Positions 32,351-41,052 are shown, numbered from the stretch's first letter. The stretch is DNA of 42,833 nt from Candidatus Gastranaerophilales bacterium (GCA_944323695.1 CALUTI010000010.1:1-42833), one strand, 5' to 3'. A program made the numbers and translations. Notes: a model not told the origin generated them from the letters alone.

Positions 32351-33201
32351 AGAAAAAAGTAATTGTTTTAATCCTGTTAATACTGGTGATTGGCGGAACT
32401 TTAGCGTTTTTATATTTTAAAAACAGAAAAGTGGCCAATGAACTCACACTTTACGGTAACATTGAAATTCGTCAGGTAGATTTGAGCTTTCAAGTATCGG
32501 GCAAGATTGAAAAAATGCTGAAAGAAGAAGGTGATACCGTAAAAGCCGGAGAATTAATTGCCGTTATAGATGACAAAGATTATGTCTCAAATTTTGAAAA
32601 AGCCGAGGCCGACGTTGAAAAAACACTTGCCCTAAAAGACGATGCCGAATCAAAATTTGAACGTCAGGCACCTCTCGTTGAAGATAATACTATATCCAAA
32701 CAGGATTATGATACTCTGTTAAATACGAAAAACAGATCAAAAGCTGATTATGATGCTGCGGTTGCACAGAAAAATTTTGCCAAAAACCAGCTTGACTATA
32801 CAAAGGTTTATGCCCCGGAAGAAGGCATAATCATGGTAAGAGTTCAAGAACCGGGTGCTAATGTTTCTAAAGGTCAGCCCGTTTATACAATGGCAAAAAC
32901 AAAACCCGTCTGGGTAAGAGCTTATGTAAACGAAACCGATTTGGGCAACATTAAATACGGTCAGGAGGTAAATGTATATACTGATACTGTTAACCCCAAA
33001 ACCGGAGAAAAAAGAATGTATAAAGGTCAAATCGGATATATTTCGCCTGTTGCGGAATTTACGCCGAAAACCGTTCAATCAACCGATATAAGAACAAATT
33101 TGGTTTATCGCATCAGAGTTTATATTTATGATATAGATGAATACCTTCGTCAGGGCATGCCCGTAACAATTAAGGTTGATTTAGCAGGTGATAAAAAATA
33201 A
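32347..33201 (+). CDS. HlyD-type periplasmic adaptor (YbhG-like)
   Basis: A 284-residue membrane fusion protein with an N-terminal membrane anchor (about 4-23), a split biotinyl-lipoyl domain (GKIEKMLKEEGDTVKAGELIAVID and APEEGIIMVRVQEPGANVSKGQPV), a coiled-coil hairpin between them (about 80-150) and a beta-barrel domain. It links the ABC permeases to the TolC-like channel. Its start overlaps the TolC-like gene. An 84-base gap with a palindromic repeat separates it from the ATPase gene. Confidence 0.9.
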   Translation: MKKKVIVLILLILVIGGTLAFLYFKNRKVANELTLYGNIEIRQVDLSFQVSGKIEKMLKEEGDTVKAGELIAVIDDKDYVSNFEKAEADVEKTLALKDDAESKFERQAPLVEDNTISKQDYDTLLNTKNRSKADYDAAVAQKNFAKNQLDYTKVYAPEEGIIMVRVQEPGANVSKGQPVYTMAKTKPVWVRAYVNETDLGNIKYGQEVNVYTDTVNPKTGEKRMYKGQIGYISPVAEFTPKTVQSTDIRTNLVYRIRVYIYDIDEYLRQGMPVTIKVDLAGDKK

Positions 33202-33204
33202 AAA

Positions 33205-33283
33205 TTTTCCCCTCTCCCCTTGAGGGAGAGGGCGCAGACGTACGAAACGACAGTGAATTACGTATGCGGGTTAGGGGTAAAAA
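33205..33283 (+). repeat. Palindromic repeat inside the efflux operon
   Basis: Fills the gap between adaptor and ATPase genes. It has the hairpin ccctctccc/gggagaggg and, on the minus strand, starts with CCCCTAACCCGCATACG, like the CCTCACCCG elements at 8158 and 16688. Its plus-strand end TTAGGGGT provides the only Shine-Dalgarno-like sequence before the ATPase ATG at 33286. Confidence 0.7.
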
Positions 33284-33285
33284 CA

Positions 33286-34878
33286 ATGAACACCGTAGAA
33301 ATTAAAAATTTAACAAAAACTTTCGGAAAAATAACAGCACTGAATGACCTTTCTCTAAATATTGAAAAAGGTAAAATCACAGGGCTAATCGGTGCTGACG
33401 GTGCAGGAAAAACAACTCTTTTAAGAACAATTATAGGGCTTTTAATTCCTGATAGCGGTGAAATTTCTACTCTCGGATTTGATCCCGTAACCCAAAAAGA
33501 TGAATTAACCCCGCTTATAGGTTATATGCCTCAAAAATTCGGGCTTTATGAGGACTTGACTGTTATAGAAAACTTAACGCTGCATGCTGATTTAAAAGGG
33601 ATTTCCCTCGCCCCTTGTGGGAGAGGGATTAAGGGTGAGGGGTCAATACTTAATAAAATGCTGGAATTTACAAAGCTTGCACCGTTTCAAGACAGGCTTG
33701 CAGGAGCATTATCAGGCGGTATGAAGCAAAAATTGGGATTGGCATGTACACTTCTCGGAAATCCTGAATTCTTACTCCTTGACGAGCCTTCCGTCGGGGT
33801 TGACCCGATTTCGCGCAGAGATTTAATGCAAATGGTAAGGGAGATGATAAACCCCGAGACAACAGTTTTGTGGTCAACAGCATATTTGGATGAGGCGCAC
33901 AGTTTTGATACTGCTGTTGTGATTGACAAAGGTAAAGTAATTTATGAAGGAAATCCGCACGATTTAGGGGCGACGGCACAGGAATTTGAGAACAAAGTAA
34001 TTGACCTTATGGGCGGCTACAAGCAAGAAGAATCTTTGATTGCGAAAAATTATGAATACACCCCTCACCCTAACCCTCTCTCACAAGGGGCGAGGGAAAA
34101 TATTTGCACTGTTGAAGCTGATAATCTTGAAAAAAAATACGGAAATTTTTATGCGGTTAAAAACAATTCTTTCTGTATACAAAAGGGAGAAATCTTCGGA
34201 CTTCTCGGTCCCAACGGAGCGGGAAAATCAACGTCATTCAAGATGATGTGCGGACTTGCAAAACCTACAAACGGCACCGCAAGGATTATGGGTATTGATA
34301 TTACGCAAGATCCGGAAAAAGCACGTTCAAACCTGGGTTATATGGCACAAAAATTTTCACTTTACGGAAGCCTCACAGTAAGAGAAAACCTTGATTTTTT
34401 TGCATCAGCTTACGGTATAAAATTCAAAAACAGAGCCGCTAAAGTTCAGGAAATTATTGAAGTTTTTGGTCTAAAAGATTATGCGGAGCAAAAAAGTGAA
34501 GAACTGCCGTTAGGATTAAAACAAAGATTATCCATGGCATGTGCCTTAATCCATAACCCGCCGGTATTGTTTTTGGATGAGCCGACCTCCGGAGTAGATG
34601 TCATTACACGCCGGGATTTTTGGAACCATATCACTTCCCTCGCGAAAAAGGGGGTAACAATTCTTGTTACAACGCACTTTATGGATGAAGCAGAATACTG
34701 TGACAGAATAAGCCTTTTTTATCACGGTGAAACAATAGCCCTCGGCACCCCGCAAGAATTAAAACTAAAGGCATTGAGGTTAATTAACCCCTCACCCCTG
34801 CCCGCTAGCGGCGAGGGAGAACTTCCGACAATGGAAGAAACTTTCATAACCCTTATTAAAGAAAGCGAGGGAGAATGA
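33286..34878 (+). CDS. ABC transporter ATPase with two nucleotide-binding domains (YbhF-like)
   Basis: A 530-residue double ATPase. Domain 1 (about 4-240): Walker A GADGAGKT at 36-43, signature LSGGMKQ, Walker B LLLDEPSVGVDP. Domain 2 (about 275-500): Walker A GPNGAGKS at 308-315, Walker B LFLDEPTSGVD, but a degenerate signature (LPLGLKQ), so one of the two ATP sites may be weak. It powers the two ABC-2 permeases downstream. The frame opens at 33220 within the repeat; ATG 33286 starts the normal N-terminus. Three short palindromic repeats are inserted in frame (residues about 107-119, 259-271 and 501-511), adding foreign peptides such as LAPCGRGIKGEGS. The end overlaps the permease gene as ATGA. 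Confidence 0.92.
   Translation: MNTVEIKNLTKTFGKITALNDLSLNIEKGKITGLIGADGAGKTTLLRTIIGLLIPDSGEISTLGFDPVTQKDELTPLIGYMPQKFGLYEDLTVIENLTLHADLKGISLAPCGRGIKGEGSILNKMLEFTKLAPFQDRLAGALSGGMKQKLGLACTLLGNPEFLLLDEPSVGVDPISRRDLMQMVREMINPETTVLWSTAYLDEAHSFDTAVVIDKGKVIYEGNPHDLGATAQEFENKVIDLMGGYKQEESLIAKNYEYTPHPNPLSQGARENICTVEADNLEKKYGNFYAVKNNSFCIQKGEIFGLLGPNGAGKSTSFKMMCGLAKPTNGTARIMGIDITQDPEKARSNLGYMAQKFSLYGSLTVRENLDFFASAYGIKFKNRAAKVQEIIEVFGLKDYAEQKSEELPLGLKQRLSMACALIHNPPVLFLDEPTSGVDVITRRDFWNHITSLAKKGVTILVTTHFMDEAEYCDRISLFYHGETIALGTPQELKLKALRLINPSPLPASGEGELPTMEETFITLIKESEGE
33605..33642 (-). repeat. In-frame palindromic insert 1 in the ATPase gene
   Basis: 38 bases whose reverse complement (cccctcaccct..., ending caaggggcgaggg) is almost identical to insert 2. 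It encodes LAPCGRGIKGEG between helix segments of domain 1, ahead of the signature motif, and keeps the frame. Confidence 0.75.
34061..34096 (+). repeat. In-frame palindromic insert 2 in the ATPase gene
   Basis: 36 bases, the inverted counterpart of insert 1 with two small gaps. It encodes TPHPNPLSQGARE in the linker between the two ATPase domains, where a loop would be tolerated. Confidence 0.75.
34788..34818 (+). repeat. In-frame palindromic insert 3 in the ATPase gene
   Basis: 31 bases beginning cccctcaccc and ending gcgaggga, with the centre gcccgctagcggc replaced relative to insert 2. It encodes NPSPLPASGEGE near the C-terminus. Confidence 0.7.
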
Positions 34879-36026
34879 AAATACTTTTAGCTCTTATAAA
34901 AAAAGAAATAAAACAAATTCTTCGTGATCCGAGCAGTATAATAATAGCTTTTGTTCTGCCGTTTATTTCTATTATGATTTATATGTACGGTATAAATTTG
35001 GATTCCGTAAAAGTCACAATGGGAATTAAAAACGACGATCCGACACCTGAAGTTGCAACACTTGTAAAATCTTTCGGGCACAGCAAGTATGTAAATTCAA
35101 TCTATTTTGACAATATAAAAGATATAGAAACCGCGATTGTAAGATCAAAAATCAAAGGGGCGGTTATAATTCCGAACGACTTTTCAACAAAACTTGCAAA
35201 AGGACAAAATGCCGATTTGCTTGTAATAACTGACGGTTCTGAAGTTAATACAGCAAATTATGTTCAAAGTTATGCACTTGCTATTGCAAACAGTTGGCTT
35301 GCTACAAGTAAATATGCAGGTTCAATCAAACAGCCTTCAATAAATGCTGAAGTCCGAACCTGGTATAATCCTGACTTAAACAGCCATTATTTTATTGTAC
35401 CCGGTTCAATTGCAATTACAATGACACTTATAGGAATTCTCTTAACCTCACTGGTTGTTGCACGGGAATGGGAACGCGGAACAATGGAGGCTATGCTTGC
35501 AACATCAGTAAAAACTATTCATATAGTTTTGGGAAAATATATTCCTTATTTTATTTTAGGAATGTTGTCGCTTACTTTTAATATTTTCCTGTGTATAGTT
35601 ATTTTCCAAATACCGTTCAGGGGAAATTACCTTGTATTATTACTGGTAAGCAGCTTATTCCTTTTTACGTCTCTTGGAATAGGTTTGAATGTATCATCAG
35701 TATTAAAAAATCAATTTTTAGCAAGTATGGTGGCAATGAGTGTCGGATTTATGCCTGCTTTAATGCTTTCAGGTTTAATGTTCCCGATAAATTCAATGCC
35801 GGTATTTTTCCAGCATTTAACAAGAATTTTGCCGCCAAGGTATTATGTTTCGTTTATAGAAAGTGAATTTATGGCCGGTACGGTGCCTGAAATTGTTATT
35901 GCCAATGCAATATATTTGACAATTCTGGGTTTAATTTTGTTTGCAGCGGTTTATAAAAATACCCTAATGCGATTGGAAAACGCTAAAGCGCAGCATATTT
36001 CAAAAGAAAAGGCGGTGAAATCATGA
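34875..36026 (+). CDS. ABC-2 type permease (YbhS-like)
   Basis: A 383-residue permease: one N-terminal membrane helix (about 22-42), a large extracytoplasmic domain (about 43-175), then five helices at 175-370 with the ABC-2 signature region (LVVAREWERGTMEAMLATSV, cytoplasmic coupling helix, and LMFPINSMPVFFQHLTRILPPRYYV). It pairs with the next gene to make the membrane channel of a drug exporter. ATGA overlaps link it to both neighbours. Confidence 0.92.
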   Translation: MKILLALIKKEIKQILRDPSSIIIAFVLPFISIMIYMYGINLDSVKVTMGIKNDDPTPEVATLVKSFGHSKYVNSIYFDNIKDIETAIVRSKIKGAVIIPNDFSTKLAKGQNADLLVITDGSEVNTANYVQSYALAIANSWLATSKYAGSIKQPSINAEVRTWYNPDLNSHYFIVPGSIAITMTLIGILLTSLVVAREWERGTMEAMLATSVKTIHIVLGKYIPYFILGMLSLTFNIFLCIVIFQIPFRGNYLVLLLVSSLFLFTSLGIGLNVSSVLKNQFLASMVAMSVGFMPALMLSGLMFPINSMPVFFQHLTRILPPRYYVSFIESEFMAGTVPEIVIANAIYLTILGLILFAAVYKNTLMRLENAKAQHISKEKAVKS

Positions 36027-37138
36027 TAAGAGATTTTTTCCGCAGAGTTCTGGCGTTAATGAAAAAAGAATTCATAACAATCTGGAATGATCCTAAAACA
36101 AAAGGGATAATTATAGGGCTTCCTATAGTACAGCTTTTGATTTTTTCAAATGCAGCAACTATGGAAGTTCAAAATATTGATGTCGTTACGCTTGACCGTT
36201 CGCAAAGTGTTGAATCAAGAGAGCTGCTATCCGGATTTGAGAATTCTCCGAGGTTCAGAAATTTTTATTATGTTGATAATGAGGATGAATTTAAAAAGAA
36301 ACTTGATACCCAAAAGGTACAAATAGGGTTAATGATAAATAATGATTTTTCACGCGATATTAAATCCGGAAAAATCGCTACAGTTCAGGTGATAGCAGAT
36401 GGCAGGCAGACAAATTCCGCATCCATTGCATCAGGTTATGCCTCACAGATTATTTCCGGATACGGAGCAGAAGTTTCACCCCAAAAAAGCGGTGCAAGTA
36501 TAAATCCTTCTGTGCGCAACTGGTTTAACCCGAACCTTGAATACAAATGGTATATTTTGACAGTAATCGTCGCAATGCTTTCACTTGTAACCACTTTAAT
36601 ATTAACGGCACTGTCAATTGCAAGAGAAAGAGAACTCGGAACCTTTGACCAGCTTATTGTAAGCCCGTTATCATCACTTGAAATTCTTTTGGGGAAATCC
36701 ATTCCCCCGCTCATTATTGCAATGGCATTAACAATGGTAATGACGGCAATTGTAATAATATTTTTCCATATACCGTTTGCCGGTTCATTTATTTTGTTTA
36801 TGATTGCGATTTTTATTTCATTGCTTGCAATAGTCGGTGTGGGGCTTTATGTTTCTGCAATATGTAACACGCAGCAGCAGGCTATTTTATCTGCCATGAC
36901 ATTTATGATGCCTGCGGTACTTTTATCGGGTTTTATTTCTCCGATTGAAGATATGCCGATTGCCCTGCAGTATTTGACCTGGCTAAATCCTGTAAGATTT
37001 TTTATGGTCTTAACCCGCGGAATATTTTTGAAAGGAATGGGAATAGCTGATGTCATAACTAATATTATTCCCCTGATTATAATTGCAACTATAACACTGA
37101 CTCTTGCCGGAAGAACATTTAAAAGAAAGCTGGGCTAA
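36023..37138 (+). CDS. ABC-2 type permease (YbhR-like)
   Basis: A 371-residue paralogue of the preceding permease with the same plan: N-terminal helix, extracytoplasmic domain (about 45-170) and five C-terminal helices, with ALSIARERELGTFDQLIVSP and GFISPIEDMPIALQYLTWLNP. It is the last gene of the efflux operon and ends just before a hairpin. Confidence 0.92.
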   Translation: MIRDFFRRVLALMKKEFITIWNDPKTKGIIIGLPIVQLLIFSNAATMEVQNIDVVTLDRSQSVESRELLSGFENSPRFRNFYYVDNEDEFKKKLDTQKVQIGLMINNDFSRDIKSGKIATVQVIADGRQTNSASIASGYASQIISGYGAEVSPQKSGASINPSVRNWFNPNLEYKWYILTVIVAMLSLVTTLILTALSIARERELGTFDQLIVSPLSSLEILLGKSIPPLIIAMALTMVMTAIVIIFFHIPFAGSFILFMIAIFISLLAIVGVGLYVSAICNTQQQAILSAMTFMMPAVLLSGFISPIEDMPIALQYLTWLNPVRFFMVLTRGIFLKGMGIADVITNIIPLIIIATITLTLAGRTFKRKLG

Positions 37139-37141
37139 AAT

Positions 37142-37164
37142 GGGACTATATAAATTATAGCCCC
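37142..37164. terminator. Hairpin after the efflux operon
   Basis: Stem 37142-37150/37156-37164 (gggactata/tatagcccc) with a single A-C mismatch, between convergent genes. T runs are short, so strength is uncertain. Confidence 0.5.
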
Positions 37165-37175
37165 GTTAACTTTTC

Positions 37176-38033
37176 TTATTCTTCAAGAGATTTTTCACCC
37201 ATAACTTCTTTCAAGGTTCTGAGTGCTGCAAGTGTATTCGGAAATCCTACATAAGGCAGACATTGAATTATTGCTGCCGTTACGGTTTCTTTTGAATTTC
37301 CGGCTTTTATACTTCCCTTAATATGGCTTTTTAAAGTTATTGTATTTCCTGTTGTAACAAGTGCAGAAATAAACAGTAATTCTCTTGTTTTAACATCCAG
37401 CCCTTCTCGTGTATAAAAATCACCAAAGCAGACTTCTGTTAAAAATCTTGAAACATCAGCACCCATATCTTCAGGAAGTCCTTCCATTGACTGTTTTATT
37501 TCGTCGCCGTATAAAGGATTTTGTATTGCAAAACCTTTTTCATAGCGCTCATCTTCTTTAACTGTTGCAGTTGACTTAAGAGGTGTTTCAATTCCTCTTT
37601 CTTTAAATACTTCGTTTAGAACTCCAAGTGCATTCAACGTTTTCGGAAATCCTATAAACGGTGCAAGCTGGTAAATTGCTTCTCTTAATTCAATCGGAGT
37701 TGCCCCTGCATTTAAAGCTCCGTTAGTATGAGCCTTCAACTGCGGTAAGGTCTGCTGAACCGCAAGAGAAGTTACTGTTATTAATTCTCTAGTTTTAATA
37801 TCAAGTTCGCCGACTGTAAAAACTTCACCGAAAATATATTTTTGCAAAATTGCCATCATCTCCGGATCATCGCCGGTAGGTGTAAGAGCTTCACCGCCAA
37901 AAAGTGTTTTATAATTCTTTTTACAAATATCTATTCTTGTCATGACTGTTCCCTCATTTTGTAATCCTTTCGCAACAATAAAGTTTTGCGAAAGGATTAT
38001 AGCTAAAGATAATATCAATACCTTTTTTATCAT
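37176..38033 (-). CDS. Exported carboxymuconolactone decarboxylase-like protein
   Basis: A 285-residue protein with a signal peptide (about 1-21) and two CMD/AhpD-like helical domains (about 65-145, LKAHTNGALNAG, and 195-280, LKSHIKGSIKAG). The Cys residues of the AhpD CxxC redox motif are absent in both repeats, so a peroxidase role is unlikely; the family activity is not clear. Both repeats end with the matching YQLAPFIGFPKTLNAL and IQCLPYVGFPNTLAAL. It follows the alpha/beta hydrolase by 7 bases in one operon. Confidence 0.85.
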   Translation of the reverse strand: MIKKVLILSLAIILSQNFIVAKGLQNEGTVMTRIDICKKNYKTLFGGEALTPTGDDPEMMAILQKYIFGEVFTVGELDIKTRELITVTSLAVQQTLPQLKAHTNGALNAGATPIELREAIYQLAPFIGFPKTLNALGVLNEVFKERGIETPLKSTATVKEDERYEKGFAIQNPLYGDEIKQSMEGLPEDMGADVSRFLTEVCFGDFYTREGLDVKTRELLFISALVTTGNTITLKSHIKGSIKAGNSKETVTAAIIQCLPYVGFPNTLAALRTLKEVMGEKSLEE

Positions 38034-38040
38034 AATGCAC

Positions 38041-39063
38041 CTATTTTAAGTAAGTTGTAAAGAATTTTTCAATTTTATCAAACGGGATTTTTTCCAAATT
38101 ATCATACAAATCAACATGATTTGCACCATCAATAATAAGGAGTTCTTTGTTATCGCCTTTGAGTTTTTTGAAAGCATCCTCGCTAAAGTATCTGCTATGT
38201 GCTTTTTCTCCGTGAATCATTAATACCGCGTTTTTAATTTCATTGCTGTAAGCTAAAATCGGCATATTAATCAATGAAAGAGAAGCTGTTGTATTCCAGT
38301 TTCCGTTAGAGTTTATTGAACGCTTGTGGAAGCCCCTTTCAGTTTTGTAATATCCGTAGTAATCTTTTACAAACTGCGGTTCTTCGCCTGTTAATTTTTC
38401 AGGAAGCCCCGCAGCTTTAGCATAAGTTCCGTTTTTAAAATCTTCAGTTCTTTGTTTGTTCAAGGATTCTTTTAATTCATAGCGTGCTTTTTCATCCATT
38501 GAATCAAAATAGCCATTTGCCGTAACTCTTGTCATATCGTACATTGTAACAGTAACAGTGCCTTTAATTCTTGTATCAATCGCAGCAGCATTCAAACCGA
38601 ACCCGCCGAATCCGCAGATACCGATAATTCCTATTTTATCAGGGTTAACGTCTTTTTGATTGCTCAAAAAGTCAACGGCTGCGCTAAAATCTTCCGTATT
38701 GATTTCAGGGGAAGAAACATTCCTTGGCTCTCCGGAGCTTTCGCCGGTATAAGAAGGATCAAACGCTAATGTTACAAAACCCCTTTCTGCCATTGCTTGA
38801 GCATAAAGGCCTGATGCCTGTTCTTTTACTGCTCCGAAGGGGCCTGCAACTGCAATAGCAGCCATTTTTTCAGACGATTTACTTTTCGGGGTGTACAAAT
38901 CTCCGACAAGGGTAATGCCGTACCTGTTTTTAAAACTTACTTTTTTAACTTCAACTTTGTCGCTTTTAGGGAAAGTTTTGTCCCAATTATTACTTTTTGC
39001 CATGCTTGTTCCTCCCATAATTAATATAAACATAACTATAAAAACTAAAACTTTTTTAAACAT
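38041..39063 (-). CDS. Exported alpha/beta hydrolase with a cysteine nucleophile
   Basis: A 340-residue hydrolase with a signal peptide (about 1-22). The nucleophile elbow reads GICGFGG with C150 in the place of the usual Ser, as in dienelactone hydrolase. The catalytic His is probably in ANHVDLYD near the C-terminus. The substrate is unknown; members of this group are often annotated as alpha/beta hydrolases acting on xenobiotics or esters. GAGG precedes the ATG. The gene pairs with a CMD-family protein, a combination recalling aromatic catabolism. The upstream 236 bases carry no gene but include one of the 46-bp repeats. Confidence 0.85.
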   Translation of the reverse strand: MFKKVLVFIVMFILIMGGTSMAKSNNWDKTFPKSDKVEVKKVSFKNRYGITLVGDLYTPKSKSSEKMAAIAVAGPFGAVKEQASGLYAQAMAERGFVTLAFDPSYTGESSGEPRNVSSPEINTEDFSAAVDFLSNQKDVNPDKIGIIGICGFGGFGLNAAAIDTRIKGTVTVTMYDMTRVTANGYFDSMDEKARYELKESLNKQRTEDFKNGTYAKAAGLPEKLTGEEPQFVKDYYGYYKTERGFHKRSINSNGNWNTTASLSLINMPILAYSNEIKNAVLMIHGEKAHSRYFSEDAFKKLKGDNKELLIIDGANHVDLYDNLEKIPFDKIEKFFTTYLK

Positions 39064-39221
39064 TTATTACCTCTTTAATATATTTTAAAAGATACCGACA
39101 AAATTTATTAAGAGTAAAAAACATACAAAATAACTTCTTATTTATTATTATTTACGCAATTTTAAAAAATAGCAAATACTTATGTTGTATTGGCTACTAT
39201 ACCCAATAAGCATAGTTTTAA

Positions 39222-39267
39222 TGTAAAAGGACACATGGTTTGATTATTTGTTCCACATGGTTTGATT
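39222..39267 (+). repeat. 46-bp direct repeat, copy 1
   Basis: Starts tgtaaaagg and contains acacatggtttgatt-type units twice in tandem, 26 bases apart. The same 46 bases recur at 40370-40415 with two differences. The two copies flank the CheR-like gene. Confidence 0.8.
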
Positions 39268-39299
39268 TTTTTTGCAAATTGTGGTTGTACCCAAATAAA

Positions 39300-40271
39300 T
39301 TATTTTATTTTTTGCCATATTAAAGGGAGTTTTAAAGTGTTATTACCTAAGCTTGGAATCAAAAATTCAAATAGAGGTTTGAATCTGCCGTTTTTCTTTA
39401 ATGCTTCAATAACCGGATGGGTTTTCATAAATCTGATATTTCTTGCATCATCGACTAATACGGTGTCTTCTAATGGAATAGTTCTATCTGCAATATAAAG
39501 ATGTTCTTGTAAATGATTTCCAAGTATGAATATACCATTCATCTCTAGCTTGTTATATATTTTATCAATAAGTTCCTGTATTATTTTTCTTTTATTTGTT
39601 TCCAGGTTAGGGCTGTCTCCATGTTTAAATACTCCGCTTAAATTGTTATCTGTCAGCTGATAAATTGCATTTCTGAAAAATATTGCACCTGCTTTTTGAT
39701 GATTATTAAATGCTTCTATATCTTTAATATCTTCCTTAATAAAGCTAACATTTTCCTTAAAAGATTCTTTGGGAATAAAATATCTTTGCGGATAAAGATC
39801 AATATTATCAAATCGTATTGTATAAATAGGATCAGAAACATTATTAACAGGGAATGAGGGTTTATCTGTTTCTATAAAATTTGTATGAAAAATTTTACTT
39901 AAGAATTGTTTATTATTTTCACTATTATGGTTTACTAAAAATCCGTCTTCTGCCAGAGGATGTATGGCATAAATACCTTTACGAGCAAAATCTATAGCTT
40001 TGCTGCTTTTATCTAAAGAATAAATATTATATTTGAAGCGCTTGTCAAATAGTGTGTTAATAGATAGAGCTTCTTCTCCGTTAGAACCCGCATACACTAA
40101 GATATTCGTTCCTTTCGGGAATTCATTCTCTATAATCTTAACAGCCTTTTGTAAGACTTCTGAATCATGATAAAAATTAGTACTGATTGAATTTCCTGTA
40201 TTATTATCAATCATATTATAACTTTTAAAATTTATACTAGAATATGTATGTTTAACAGAATTAATTTTCAT
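39300..40271 (-). CDS. CheR-like SAM-dependent methyltransferase
   Basis: A 323-residue protein resembling the SAM domain of CheR: ILVYAGSNGEEALSIN is motif I, YSLDKSSKAIDFARKGIY holds the acidic ribose-binding Asp and the typical CheR helix, and AGAIFFRNAIYQL corresponds to the CheR F-RN segment. The N-terminal CheR receptor-binding helical domain is reduced. C-terminal blocks (GIFILGNHLQE) also fit. The frame opens at 40292 but ATG 40271 is preferred (MKINSVKH). It stands alone between two direct repeats, with no chemotaxis genes nearby, so a target other than a chemoreceptor is possible. Confidence 0.7.
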   Translation of the reverse strand: MKINSVKHTYSSINFKSYNMIDNNTGNSISTNFYHDSEVLQKAVKIIENEFPKGTNILVYAGSNGEEALSINTLFDKRFKYNIYSLDKSSKAIDFARKGIYAIHPLAEDGFLVNHNSENNKQFLSKIFHTNFIETDKPSFPVNNVSDPIYTIRFDNIDLYPQRYFIPKESFKENVSFIKEDIKDIEAFNNHQKAGAIFFRNAIYQLTDNNLSGVFKHGDSPNLETNKRKIIQELIDKIYNKLEMNGIFILGNHLQEHLYIADRTIPLEDTVLVDDARNIRFMKTHPVIEALKKNGRFKPLFEFLIPSLGNNTLKLPLIWQKIK

Positions 40272-40369
40272 ATTTATAAAAAAACAGAACAAAACTTTTT
40301 TTGCGTATAAATACTGTTAACACAATGTTTAATACAACCACTTTAGGCTTCGCCTTGGTGGGTTCTCAT

Positions 40370-40415
40370 TGTAAAAGAACACATGGTTTGATTATTTGTT
40401 ACACATGGTTTGATT
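40370..40415 (+). repeat. 46-bp direct repeat, copy 2
   Basis: 44 of 46 bases match copy 1 at 39222. It follows a hairpin-like stretch (40336-40363, centre ggcttcgcc). The rest of the 222-base gap 40293-40514 is AT-rich with no gene seen. Confidence 0.8.
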
Positions 40416-40514
40416 ATTTTGGGCAACATAAATTTGAAATATTAAATAAATGAGCAAATTTGCAATTTTAAGAATATAAAGTTACTGTCATAAAAACAAA
40501 TTAAAATATATAAG

Positions 40515-40823
40515 TTAACTCTGCATTTTATCAAGCAGAGTTTTAATTTCCATAATTTTTTCTTTTGCAATTTCAGAATCAGAAAAAGACTTAGCAACAC
40601 ATTCTTCAAGATGTGTTTTCAATATATTGCTTTCAACATGTTTTATTGCTGAACGTACAGCCTTGAGCTGCACAATAATATCCGGACAATATCGTTGTTC
40701 TTCAATCATTTTCTTGATACCTTCCAACTGACCTATTGCCCTGTTTAGGCGAGGTATCTCATGTTTATGGCTCGGATTTTCTGATTTTTTTATGTTCATA
40801 TCGTTTGTAAACTCTTTTTTCAT
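40515..40823 (-). CDS. CsoR-type copper-sensing repressor
   Basis: A 102-residue all-helical repressor of the CsoR/RcnR family. The metal ligands are C46, H71 and C75, with the spacing 25 and 4 of the Cu(I) sensor CsoR (C-H-C). Binding copper releases it from DNA. Two CsoR-type palindromes lie upstream of the cotranscribed metallothionein-like gene (41022-41072). The start is uncertain: TATAAT lies 6 bases before ATG 40823, while another ATG at 40799 gives 94 residues. The frame also opens at TTG 40853. Confidence 0.87.
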   Translation of the reverse strand: MKKEFTNDMNIKKSENPSHKHEIPRLNRAIGQLEGIKKMIEEQRYCPDIIVQLKAVRSAIKHVESNILKTHLEECVAKSFSDSEIAKEKIMEIKTLLDKMQS

Positions 40824-40881
40824 TCTTTCATTATACACAAAAAGGAGCAGCAACGCCGATCCTTAATCCCAAAATAATATT

Positions 40882-41001
40882 CTATTTTTTAGGAAGTTCA
40901 TTGCACTCAGGCGGGCAATTACATTTGTCTTCGGTGCAAGTACAGTTGTCTCCGCATTTGCAGTTAACGCATTTGCAATGTGGATTTGAACATTTAGCCA
41001 T
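40882..41001 (-). CDS. Metallothionein-like cysteine-rich peptide
   Basis: A 39-residue peptide beginning MAKCSNPHCKCVNCKCG with ten cysteines, mostly as CxC or CxxC, plus one His; no aromatic residue. This is the composition of a metallothionein, which wraps soft metals such as Cu(I), Zn or Cd in thiolate clusters. AAGGAGG lies 5 bases before the ATG, an ideal Shine-Dalgarno. It is the first gene after the promoter with two CsoR boxes and is followed by csoR, so copper would induce both. It was too short to stand out as a frame by itself, but the context is strong. Confidence 0.85.
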   Translation of the reverse strand: MAKCSNPHCKCVNCKCGDNCTCTEDKCNCPPECNELPKK

Positions 41002-41021
41002 ATTAGCCTCCTTTTTCTTTT

Positions 41022-41038
41022 ATACCCACAGGGGGTAT
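41022..41038. promoter_or_regulatory. CsoR box 2
   Basis: The plus strand reads atacccacagggggtat, an ATACCC/GGGTAT palindrome of the CsoR kind. It lies after the -10 box and before the metallothionein Shine-Dalgarno. Confidence 0.7.
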
Positions 41039-41052
41039 CTAACTACATGTAC

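Noticed and set aside
39222-40415. CRISPR array
   Set aside because: Only two distant copies of the repeat with a gene between them, and no cas genes.
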